Shown: positions 7,126-12,944 of the stretch, piece after piece
Layout: each line of letters starts with the position of its first letter
Numbering within the stretch: the stretch's first letter is position 1
NCBI GenBank assembly: GCA_003516285.1
Contig: DPCK01000025.1
Span: forward strand, 25,588 to 42,380
DNA from: Lutibacter sp.
Lineage (GTDB): Bacteria; Bacteroidota; Bacteroidia; Flavobacteriales; Flavobacteriaceae
Reading direction: 5' to 3'
Length of the DNA: 16,793 nt
Notes under the pieces: model-generated
The model's database searches: none
Told to the model about the DNA's origin: nothing
Seen by the model: the letters and a program-made list of their open reading frames with translations, nothing else
Program-made: the position numbers and the translations under genes

Positions 7126-8007
7126 AATTATTTGTGTTTTAATATTATTTATTGGTCTTTCAAATATAAATTTATTGATAAATTGTACCAAAGTTAAAGC
7201 TGTTATTTTAGCCAAAATTCTTGTTTTAAAACCTTGAAAAGATTTAGCATAATTCCTTCTAATCATAAATTGGTCACACAATTGAGAGAATAATGTTTCT
7301 ATTCTTTTTCTTGATTTTCTAAAAATATAAGGTTGTTTTTTATATCCTATTTGATTTGTTCTCATAGGAGTTTCCAACTTTATATTTGCTGTCTCAAACA
7401 AATCTAACTGTAAGGTTGACGATAAATAACCTCTATCTCCAAGCAACACACAATCAGACATTTGATATTTTAAATCCTTTAATAAATGGACATCGTGAAC
7501 ACTTGCTTTTGTAATATCTATTGATTGAAAAACACCAGAAACAGTACAAATCCCATGAAGTTTGTAACCATAAAACCACGTATTTTGTGATGCACAAAAA
7601 CCTTTATCTGGCGAAGTCTGAAAATCATCTTTACAGATTTTAATTCTAGTATGACGAGCCATTTTACAAATCTCTAATGGCATACTATCAACAACAAAAT
7701 AATCTTCAAATTCTGTGAATTTCGAATATAAATGTCGCCTAATTTCCTCTGTAAAATAGAATAATTTTTTTCTTCGTTTATTATACTGGCTTCGCTCAAT
7801 TAGATTGGTAATTTGCCCATTTTGCAATTGATTGAATAATGAATTTTCACTATCAATAGACATATATTCGGAAGTTAAACTTAAAGAAACTACTTCTAAA
7901 TCAGACATTTTAAATCTTCTTCCAGCTCGATTTTCTGTATTTAAAACAATATTCAAAGAACTTATAACTTCTAAAATTTTTAAATAATTTTTTACTATAT
8001 TTGACAT
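7123..8007 (-). CDS. IS982-family transposase (DDE, Transposase_11-like)
   Basis: The 294-residue protein catalyses transposition of its element. The catalytic acidic triad is visible: Asp107 in FVVDSMPLE, Asp191 in LLGDRGYLS and Glu237 in RKRIETLFSQL. Between them, GFCASQNTWFYGYKLH (136-151) and ITKASVHDVHLL (165-176) are typical IS982-family blocks. Length and motif order match full-length members, and no frameshift or premature stop is present. The ATG at 8007 lies at the foot of a long imperfect hairpin in the leader, which may restrict its translation. Base composition is more AT-rich than the neighbouring metabolic genes. Confidence 0.96.
   Translation of the reverse strand: MSNIVKNYLKILEVISSLNIVLNTENRAGRRFKMSDLEVVSLSLTSEYMSIDSENSLFNQLQNGQITNLIERSQYNKRRKKLFYFTEEIRRHLYSKFTEFEDYFVVDSMPLEICKMARHTRIKICKDDFQTSPDKGFCASQNTWFYGYKLHGICTVSGVFQSIDITKASVHDVHLLKDLKYQMSDCVLLGDRGYLSSTLQLDLFETANIKLETPMRTNQIGYKKQPYIFRKSRKRIETLFSQLCDQFMIRRNYAKSFQGFKTRILAKITALTLVQFINKFIFERPINNIKTQII
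7161..7192 (-). promoter_or_regulatory. Candidate outward promoter in the 3' end of the transposase gene
   Basis: On the minus strand TTTG (7192-7189) is followed after 20 bases by TATATTTG (7168-7161). This fits the Bacteroidota pattern of a -33 TTG/TTTG and a -7 TAnnTTTG at normal spacing. Transcription from it would start near 7155, leave the element through its left end and enter nrfH about 185 bases downstream. It is one of only two sites in the window where I found both promoter elements. Activity is inferred. Confidence 0.45.
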
Positions 8008-8067
8008 AAATATTGGGTGTTTAGCGACTTCAAGATACTGATTTTCAGTATCTTGACCAATATTTAT
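8006..8067 (-). promoter_or_regulatory. Two-stem inverted repeat in the transposase leader, including the start codon
   Basis: The inner stem pairs 8030-8040 with 8046-8056 (11 bp, five-base loop). The outer stem pairs 8006-8016 with 8057-8067 (11 bp, perfect: ATAAATATTGG with CCAATATTTAT). A 13-base bulge (8017-8029) lies on one side only. On the transposase transcript, the first two bases of the ATG (8007-8005) are in the outer stem. The folded leader would hide the translation start, a device known from other insertion sequences to block translation of read-through transcripts. The structure is seen in the sequence; the function is inferred. Confidence 0.6.
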
Positions 8068-8087
8068 AACACTTTTTTTACTTTAAA

Positions 8088-8105
8088 TAATTGCACCCAA
8101 CGGGT
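8088..8105 (-). repeat. IS982-family right terminal inverted repeat
   Basis: Reading inward from the right tip (minus strand) gives ACCCGTTGGGTGCAATTA, matching the left repeat at 16 of 18 positions. The TTGGGTG core also recurs inside the element at 8013-8019, beside the transposase start. Confidence 0.9.
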
Positions 8106-8114
8106 TATTTATTA
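8106..8114. repeat. Target-site duplication, right copy
   Basis: TATTTATTA immediately follows the right tip of the insertion sequence and is identical to 7099-7107. The match stops at nine bases: the next base here is C, and the base before the left copy does not extend it. Confidence 0.9.
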
Positions 8115-8158
8115 CAAAAAAACAATATAATTTGAGGAGAAAAGATGATTAAAATCAG
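8115..8158 (-). promoter_or_regulatory. Possible native nrf control region: Fnr/Crp-like palindrome and weak -7
   Basis: TGAT-TAAA-ATCA at 8146-8157 is a perfect inverted repeat with a four-base spacer. It matches the core of the Fnr consensus TTGAT-N4-ATCAA at 8 of 10 fixed positions, with only the outermost bases differing. On the minus strand TTTTTTTG (8122-8115) follows, one mismatch from TAnnTTTG, and its centre is about 33 bases from the palindrome centre. That is the geometry of a class II activated promoter. Before the insertion, this site would have been about 175 bases upstream of nrfH; now about 1 kb more separates them. Function is inferred from sequence only. Confidence 0.3.
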
Positions 8159-8221
8159 CTAATGAGATAAATTTACCTTTTATTCGTTTTTAATTATTAA
8201 ACGTTGTCGTTTTAGGTGTTT

Positions 8222-9259
8222 TTACGGTGCCGGATTTGGCTGCAGTTCGTGAATTTCGTCTATTTTTTTCAAAATTTCTTCGGATAGCGTAACGTCAATA
8301 CTTGAAATATTTTCTGTTAATTGCTGCATCGTAGTTGCACCAATGATGTTGGAAGTTAAAAAAGGCTGCTGATTCACAAAAGCCAATGCCAAATGTGCCA
8401 GACTCAAGTTTAATTCCTTTGCCAAATCGGCATATTTTTGGGTTAAATATTTTGACTGCTCACTGCTATATCTTGAATATGTTGGAAACAAATTCAAACG
8501 AGAGTTTTCAGCAGCATTGCCTTTAAGATATTTACCGGAAAGTGTTCCAAAACCCAAAGGTGAATACGCCAGCAAACCAACATTTTCACGTTGGGCAACT
8601 TCAGCCAAATTAATTTCAAAAGTTCTGTTTAATAAGGAATACGGATTTTGGATGGTTTTACAGCGCGTTAAATTGTGGTGTTTGCTTTCCTCCAAATGAC
8701 GCATCAATCCCCAGGAAGTTTCATTAGAAACTCCATAATGGCGAATTTTACCTGCAGCAACAAATCCGTCCAAAACTTCTATGACTTGTTTAAAATTGTC
8801 TTCCCATTTTTCATTTTCATCGTGTTTGTAATTTCGTTTTCCAAAATAGTTGGTGTTTCTTTCCGGCCAATGCAATTGGTAAAGATCCACGTAATCGGTT
8901 TGCAGGCGTTTTAAACTTTTTTCCAAAGCATCTTGCAGCACTACTTTTGAAAAGCCCAAATTTTCTCTTATATATTTAAAATAATCATTTGGTCCCACCA
9001 CTTTGGAGGCAACAACTAACGCTTCTCTTTTTTGATTTTTCAGCCAGCTTCCAATAAATCGCTCGGTGCTTCCCTGCGTTTCTTTTTTTCCTGGAATGGA
9101 ATACATTTCGGCAGTGTCGATAAAATTGATGCCGTTTTCAACCGCATAATTCAGTTGTTCGTGAGCATCACTTTCGGTATTTTGTTGTCCGAAGGTCATA
9201 GTGCCCAAACAAATTTTACTCACTTTTATGTTGGTATTTGGAAGCGTGGTGTATTTCAT
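8222..9259 (-). CDS. tas: Aldo/keto reductase, Tas type (NADP(H)-dependent)
   Basis: The 345-residue protein is colinear with the E. coli Tas group of aldo/keto reductases. Shared blocks are GTMTFGQQNTESDAH (19-33), ETQGSTERFIG (60-70), IQNPYSLLNR and a terminal Pro-Ala-Pro. The catalytic tetrad of the superfamily is present: Asp48, Tyr53, Lys86 and His130 (in LYQLHWP). The fold is a cytoplasmic TIM barrel that reduces aldehydes or ketones with NADPH; the natural substrate of this group is not established. It is set off from pgk by a terminator and has its own candidate -7 element. No convincing terminator follows it, so read-through toward the insertion sequence and nrfH is possible. Confidence 0.92.
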   Translation of the reverse strand: MKYTTLPNTNIKVSKICLGTMTFGQQNTESDAHEQLNYAVENGINFIDTAEMYSIPGKKETQGSTERFIGSWLKNQKREALVVASKVVGPNDYFKYIRENLGFSKVVLQDALEKSLKRLQTDYVDLYQLHWPERNTNYFGKRNYKHDENEKWEDNFKQVIEVLDGFVAAGKIRHYGVSNETSWGLMRHLEESKHHNLTRCKTIQNPYSLLNRTFEINLAEVAQRENVGLLAYSPLGFGTLSGKYLKGNAAENSRLNLFPTYSRYSSEQSKYLTQKYADLAKELNLSLAHLALAFVNQQPFLTSNIIGATTMQQLTENISSIDVTLSEEILKKIDEIHELQPNPAP

Positions 9260-9282
9260 TTTATCAAAAATTTATTGAATTT

Positions 9283-9290
9283 CAAAACTA
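9283..9290 (-). promoter_or_regulatory. Candidate -7 element of tas
   Basis: The minus strand reads TAGTTTTG, an exact TAnnTTTG match, 23 bases before the tas ATG and just after the pgk terminator. No -33 TTG is visible at 17-23 bases upstream. Confidence 0.4.
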
Positions 9291-9307
9291 ATCATTTAAT
9301 GAAGAAA

Positions 9308-9336
9308 AAACGCTCTTGAAAATTTCAAAAGCGTTT
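9308..9336 (-). terminator. Intrinsic terminator of pgk
   Basis: AAACGCT (9308-9314) pairs with AGCGTTT (9330-9336), and TTGAAA with TTTCAA inside it, giving 13 paired positions with a single C-A mismatch and a tiny loop. On the minus strand the stem is followed by a run of T (9310-9305) and then CTTC. It lies 24 bases beyond the pgk stop. On the plus strand there is only a weak T-rich tail. Confidence 0.8.
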
Positions 9337-9360
9337 ATATATCATTTTATGTTTAACAGG

Positions 9361-10548
9361 CTATTTAAGTATCGCTTCTATTCCGGGCAATACTTTTCCT
9401 TCCAGACTTTCCAACATAGCGCCACCGCCGGTAGAAACATAACTTACCTTGTCTTCAAAACCAAATTGTTTCACAGCCGCCACAGAGTCGCCGCCGCCAA
9501 CTAAAGAAAAAGCGCCATTTTTTGTGGCTTCAGCAATAGAATTTCCTAAATCGATGGTTCCATTGGCAAAATTTTCTATTTCAAAAACACCAACAGGTCC
9601 GTTCCAAAGAATTGTTTTGGATTCCATAACCACTTTATGAAAAAGTTCCCGCGATTTTGGTCCGGCATCCAATCCTTGCCATCCATCAGGAATTTTATCG
9701 ATATCGCATATTTGCGTATGTGCGTCGTTGCTAAAATCATCTGCAGCAATGACATCAACAGGAATGTGGACCTGAACACCTTTTTCTTTAGCTTTCTTTA
9801 AAATTTCAAGCGCCAATTCTTGTTTATCGTCTTCACAAATAGAATTTCCCACTTTACCTCCAAGCGCTTTAACAAACGTAAAACTCATTCCGCCTCCAAG
9901 AATTAAATGATCAACTTTGTCTAAAATATTTTCGATAATAGTTATTTTTGAAGATACTTTTGAACCTCCCAAAACCGCTAAAACAGGTTTTTCGCTGTCT
10001 TCCAATACCTTTTTGATGCTGATAATTTCTTGTGCCAATAAACTTCCGAAACATTTATTTTCAGGAAAAAATTTAGCCACAATGGTGGTGGACGCGTGTG
10101 CTCTGTGAGCCGTTCCAAATGCATCATTTACATAAACATCACCCAATTTTGAAAGCTGTTTTGCAAATGCTTCATCGCCTTTTTCTTCTTCTGGATGAAA
10201 ACGCAAATTTTCAAGCAATAAAACTTCTCCCATTTTTAATTCTGCGGAAGCTTTTTCTGCTTTTTCTCCAACACATTCTGAAACAAATTTCACAGGAACC
10301 GCAAGTATTTCAGCAACTTCATCAACAATATGTTTTAAAGAATATTTGGCTTCAACACCTTTTGGCCTTCCCAAATGCGACATTAAAATAACCGCCCCGC
10401 CATCTTTTAAAATTTTATCGATTGTTGGTTTTGCAGCGGCAATTCTTGTGGCATCGGTCACCTTAAAATTTTCGTCTAACGGCACGTTAAAATCAACGCG
10501 AATCAGTGCTTTTTTATCCTTAAAATTAATGTCTTGTATTGTTTTCAT
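9361..10548 (-). CDS. pgk: Phosphoglycerate kinase
   Basis: This cytoplasmic glycolytic enzyme interconverts 1,3-bisphosphoglycerate plus ADP with 3-phosphoglycerate plus ATP. The 395-residue sequence is full length for bacterial Pgk. It starts with the signature IRVDFNVPLD (16-25), followed by the substrate-binding MSHLGRP (56-62) and NDAFGTAHRAHAS. The nucleotide-binding GGSKVSSKI and C-terminal GGGDS (351-355) and GGGA (374-377) loops are all present. It is transcribed alone: a strong terminator lies downstream and a TATATTTG element lies upstream, with a divergent gene (holB) on the other side. Confidence 0.98.
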   Translation of the reverse strand: MKTIQDINFKDKKALIRVDFNVPLDENFKVTDATRIAAAKPTIDKILKDGGAVILMSHLGRPKGVEAKYSLKHIVDEVAEILAVPVKFVSECVGEKAEKASAELKMGEVLLLENLRFHPEEEKGDEAFAKQLSKLGDVYVNDAFGTAHRAHASTTIVAKFFPENKCFGSLLAQEIISIKKVLEDSEKPVLAVLGGSKVSSKITIIENILDKVDHLILGGGMSFTFVKALGGKVGNSICEDDKQELALEILKKAKEKGVQVHIPVDVIAADDFSNDAHTQICDIDKIPDGWQGLDAGPKSRELFHKVVMESKTILWNGPVGVFEIENFANGTIDLGNSIAEATKNGAFSLVGGGDSVAAVKQFGFEDKVSYVSTGGGAMLESLEGKVLPGIEAILK

Positions 10549-10568
10549 CTCAAATAAATTTTATACCA

Positions 10569-10576
10569 CAAATATA
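10569..10576 (-). promoter_or_regulatory. Candidate -7 element of pgk
   Basis: The minus strand reads TATATTTG, an exact match to TAnnTTTG, 20 bases before the pgk ATG. A clear -33 TTG is lacking. Confidence 0.5.
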
Positions 10577-10682
10577 AGGGAATTTAGGTTCAGGGTTGTA
10601 GTTTTTTACGAAAGCGATTTCATTGCAGACACTTAAAAGTTAGATATTGAAATTTATAAGTTAAAAAATAAAAAAAACTTAA

Positions 10683-10719
10683 ACGCAAATGACGCAAAAA
10701 ATTACGCAAAGAGCGCTAA
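10683..10719 (+). repeat. Short CGCAAA repeat cluster between pgk and holB
   Basis: Three ACGCAAA copies start at 10683, 10692 and 10704, and a fourth variant CGCTAA starts at 10714, so the CGC(A/T)AA cores are spaced 9, 12 and 9 bases. The tract sits in a 244-base intergenic region (10549-10792) that otherwise holds only candidate promoters. It stands out against the AT-rich surroundings. Function is unknown. Confidence 0.6.
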
Positions 10720-10779
10720 GCGTTTATAAATCCCTAAATTTTCTGGCTCCTTTAGATTTTTTCTTTGCTGAAAAAGTTT

Positions 10780-10787
10780 TACTTTCG
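10780..10787 (+). promoter_or_regulatory. Weak -7 element immediately before holB
   Basis: TACTTTCG differs from TAnnTTTG at one position and ends only five bases before the holB ATG. If used, the transcript would be leaderless or nearly so. A TTTG at 10764-10767 is too close (12 bases) to be its -33. Confidence 0.25.
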
Positions 10788-10792
10788 CTTCA

Positions 10793-11932
10793 ATGGAATT
10801 TTCAGAAATTTTAGGACAGACGCATTTGAAAAATCACCTGATGAAATCGACCGATAACGGGCGGATTTCCCATGCGCAACTATTTATTGGCAAAGAAGGC
10901 ACGGGAACTTTGCCGATTGCCATTGCCTACGCCCAATATATTTTGTGCAAAGGCAGCAGCGAAGAAGATTCCTGCAAAAAAAGATGTTCAAAATTAATGC
11001 ATCCCGATTTGCATTTTGCGTTTCCCGTGGCAACAAACGAATCGGTAAAAACCAGGCCGGTAAGCAATTTATTTTTGGATGAATGGCGGAGTTTTGTGGC
11101 GTTGAATCCCTACGGGAATTTGTTTGAATGGCTGCAGTCGATTGGCGTTGAAAATAAACAAGGCCAAATTGGCGTTGATGAGGCGGAAGAAATTGTAAAA
11201 GCCCTAAAACTGAAATCTTACGAAGGCGGTTTTAAAATTATGATTATTTGGATGGCTGAAAAAATGAACGCCTCCGCATCAAATAAATTATTGAAACTGT
11301 TGGAAGAACCTCCTGAAAAAACGGTATTTATTTTAGTTGCCGAAAATGAAGAACAAATTATTTCGACCATAAAATCGCGTTGCCAGGTGTTACATTTTCC
11401 ATTATTGTCGGAAAATGACATCGTAAAAGGCTTGATTGAACTTGAAGGAACCGACCCGCCAATTGCAAAACAAATTGCCATTCAGGCCGATGGCGATTTT
11501 AATAAGGCGCTGCATTTATTACACAACGACACTTCTGATGAACAATTTGAACAGTGGTTTATCACCTGGGTCAGGGCCGCTTTTAAAGCGAAAGGAAATG
11601 CCGCTGTTATTCAATTATTGATTGAATGGAGTGACACGATTTCAAAAACCGGAAGGGAAACCCAAAAACGATTTTTAAACTATTGCCTGCAATTTTTCAG
11701 ACAAGCGTTAATGCTCAATTACAATGCGGAATCGCTCGTGTTTTTACAACCAAAAACGCCTAATTTCAACCTGGAAAATTTTGCGCCTTTTGTGCACAGC
11801 GGCAATATTATTGAAATTGACAAAGAATTGAATGAAGCCATTTATCATATAGAACGCAACGGAAACGCCAAAATAATTTTACTCGATTTGTCGATAAAAT
11901 TAACCCGCCTTTTACATATAAAAGAAGAATAA
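10793..11932 (+). CDS. holB: DNA polymerase III delta-prime subunit (HolB)
   Basis: Delta-prime is the clamp-loader stator that helps load the beta sliding clamp during replication. The 379-residue protein begins MEFSEILGQTHLKNHL, as expected for the AAA+ module. The P-loop position reads GKEGTGT (33-39), with no lysine in the Walker A position, consistent with the non-ATPase delta-prime. Cys52, Cys61, Cys65 and His70 occupy the zinc-module region. LLKLLEEPP (167-174 region) and the SRC motif (Ser195-Arg196-Cys197), which supplies the trans-acting arginine finger, are both present. It leads a plus-strand run with a DoxX-family gene 15 bases downstream. Confidence 0.92.
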   Translation: MEFSEILGQTHLKNHLMKSTDNGRISHAQLFIGKEGTGTLPIAIAYAQYILCKGSSEEDSCKKRCSKLMHPDLHFAFPVATNESVKTRPVSNLFLDEWRSFVALNPYGNLFEWLQSIGVENKQGQIGVDEAEEIVKALKLKSYEGGFKIMIIWMAEKMNASASNKLLKLLEEPPEKTVFILVAENEEQIISTIKSRCQVLHFPLLSENDIVKGLIELEGTDPPIAKQIAIQADGDFNKALHLLHNDTSDEQFEQWFITWVRAAFKAKGNAAVIQLLIEWSDTISKTGRETQKRFLNYCLQFFRQALMLNYNAESLVFLQPKTPNFNLENFAPFVHSGNIIEIDKELNEAIYHIERNGNAKIILLDLSIKLTRLLHIKEE

Positions 11933-11947
11933 CAAACGCTGAACATT

Positions 11948-12343
11948 ATGTCTATTTTTAACAATCATTCCGCCGAAATATTGGTTTTGCTGTTTTTGAT
12001 CATCACTTTTTTACAATCGGGCATCGATAAATTGACCGATTGGAAAGGAAATGTGGATTTTATCACCGGTCATTTTAAAAATTCCCCGCTTCAAAAAATG
12101 GTGCCGCTATTGTTGCTGACGGTGTTAATTTTCGAAATTGCCGCAAGTATTTTAATGCTTGTTGGCGGTTATTATCTTTTTACTGAAGGCGACGGAACTG
12201 TGGCAAAAGTTGGTTTGGAATTCGCTGCCATTACTTTAATTATGTTGTTGATCGGACAGCGATTGGCGAAAGATTATGCCGGTGCTATGTCATTGGCCGT
12301 TTATTTTATTTTAACTATTTTCGGAATCTATTTGTTGAATTAA
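11948..12343 (+). CDS. DoxX-family membrane protein
   Basis: The 131-residue protein has four predicted helices (about 10-24, 51-75, 88-103 and 110-130). The segment SGIDKLTDWKGNVDFI (24-39) directly after helix 1 matches the conserved region of DoxX-family proteins. The family is widespread in bacteria; some members are linked to thiosulfate:quinone oxidoreductase or redox stress, but the role of small flavobacterial members is unknown. It follows holB by 15 bases and precedes the next gene by 10, so all three are probably one transcript. Confidence 0.8.
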   Translation: MSIFNNHSAEILVLLFLIITFLQSGIDKLTDWKGNVDFITGHFKNSPLQKMVPLLLLTVLIFEIAASILMLVGGYYLFTEGDGTVAKVGLEFAAITLIMLLIGQRLAKDYAGAMSLAVYFILTIFGIYLLN

Positions 12344-12353
12344 AACCTTAATC

Positions 12354-12878
12354 ATGAAATTATTAGGAATCGGATCTCGAATTAAACACGAGGAATTTGG
12401 ATTGGGAGTGGTTACCAACGTGAGCGCCAAAGACTATTGGGTGACTTTTATCGAAAACGGATTGGAAACCATCGCCATCGACAGCAAATTTGAAGTGATT
12501 GAATGTGTTGAAGATGAAGTTGATACCGTTAGTTTTTACGATGTTGAAACTGCCTTAAAAAATATGCTAAAACAATGGTCGGATATTTCGGAAGTTGTTC
12601 ATTTGGGTGACCGATGGAAAGGCGGAAAATTAATTATGGAACCCAAAGACCCGAAATTGGCCAGCAAAGAAATTCCTATTGATGTTTTTTTTCATAAAAT
12701 TGTGATGGTAAGAGACCGATTGCGGGTGATGGAACAAAAAATAAATTCGAGCAAATTGGATGATTTGGATAAGGTTGATTTGCAACAATACATTACCCGA
12801 ATTTATGGAAGCTTGACCACTTTCAATATTTTGTTCAAAATAAAAGAACAGCAATTTGAAGGTTCAAAATCGGAATAA
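12354..12878 (+). CDS. Unrecognised protein with Tudor/SH3-like N-terminus
   Basis: I cannot name this 174-residue protein. Residues 6-50 (GSRIKHEEFGLGVVTNVS through FEVIE) look like a small beta-barrel of the Tudor/SH3 type found at the end of UvrD/PcrA helicases and in RNA-polymerase-associated proteins. The (I/V)xHxxFGxGxV pattern is the main clue. A charged middle region with GDRWKGGKLIMEPKDP (85-100) follows, and then predicted helices (about 110-165) with no cysteines or signal peptide. It is probably cytoplasmic. It is the third gene of the holB-doxX run and ends just before a strong terminator. A nucleic-acid or polymerase link is suggested only by the barrel-like start. Confidence 0.75.
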   Translation: MKLLGIGSRIKHEEFGLGVVTNVSAKDYWVTFIENGLETIAIDSKFEVIECVEDEVDTVSFYDVETALKNMLKQWSDISEVVHLGDRWKGGKLIMEPKDPKLASKEIPIDVFFHKIVMVRDRLRVMEQKINSSKLDDLDKVDLQQYITRIYGSLTTFNILFKIKEQQFEGSKSE

Positions 12879-12896
12879 TTATAATTTAAACATAAA

Positions 12897-12928
12897 AAAA
12901 GCCGGTCTAAAAAATTAGACCGGCTTTT
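12897..12928. terminator. Bidirectional intrinsic terminator between the holB run and gdhA
   Basis: GCCGGTCTAA (12901-12910) pairs perfectly with TTAGACCGGC (12915-12924) around an AAAA loop. Runs of A before and T after the stem extend it and provide T tracts in both directions. It lies 18 bases after one stop codon and 16 bases from the other, between convergent genes. Confidence 0.93.
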
Positions 12929-12944
12929 ACATTTTTGATTGAAA

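Larger units (their letters stand above)
7108..8105 (-). mobile_element. Complete IS982-family insertion sequence, 998 bp
   Basis: The element has one transposase gene filling almost its whole length. Its terminal repeats begin ACCC, as is usual for the IS982 family, and it is flanked by a 9-bp duplication of TATTTATTA. About 1 kb is the normal size for the family. The reading frame is uninterrupted and both ends are present, so it appears potentially active. Each tip is itself nearly palindromic (ACCCATTGGGT on the left, ACCCGTTGGGT on the right). It inserted between the nrf operon and the tas gene, with the transposase reading toward nrfH. Confidence 0.95.

Noticed and set aside
8185..8212. 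Possible terminator after tas formed by CGTTT/AAACG/CGTTT segments
   Set aside because: The stems are only 5 bp, AT-rich and mutually exclusive, with no good T tract on the minus strand.
10098..10391. 97-codon plus-strand open frame opposite pgk
   Set aside because: It is antisense to highly conserved Pgk coding sequence; the His/Leu-rich translation is typical of a shadow frame.
10683..10719. CGCAAA cluster considered as a CRISPR array
   Set aside because: Units are 6-7 bases with 2-5 base gaps; there is no long repeat, no spacer-sized interval and no cas gene.
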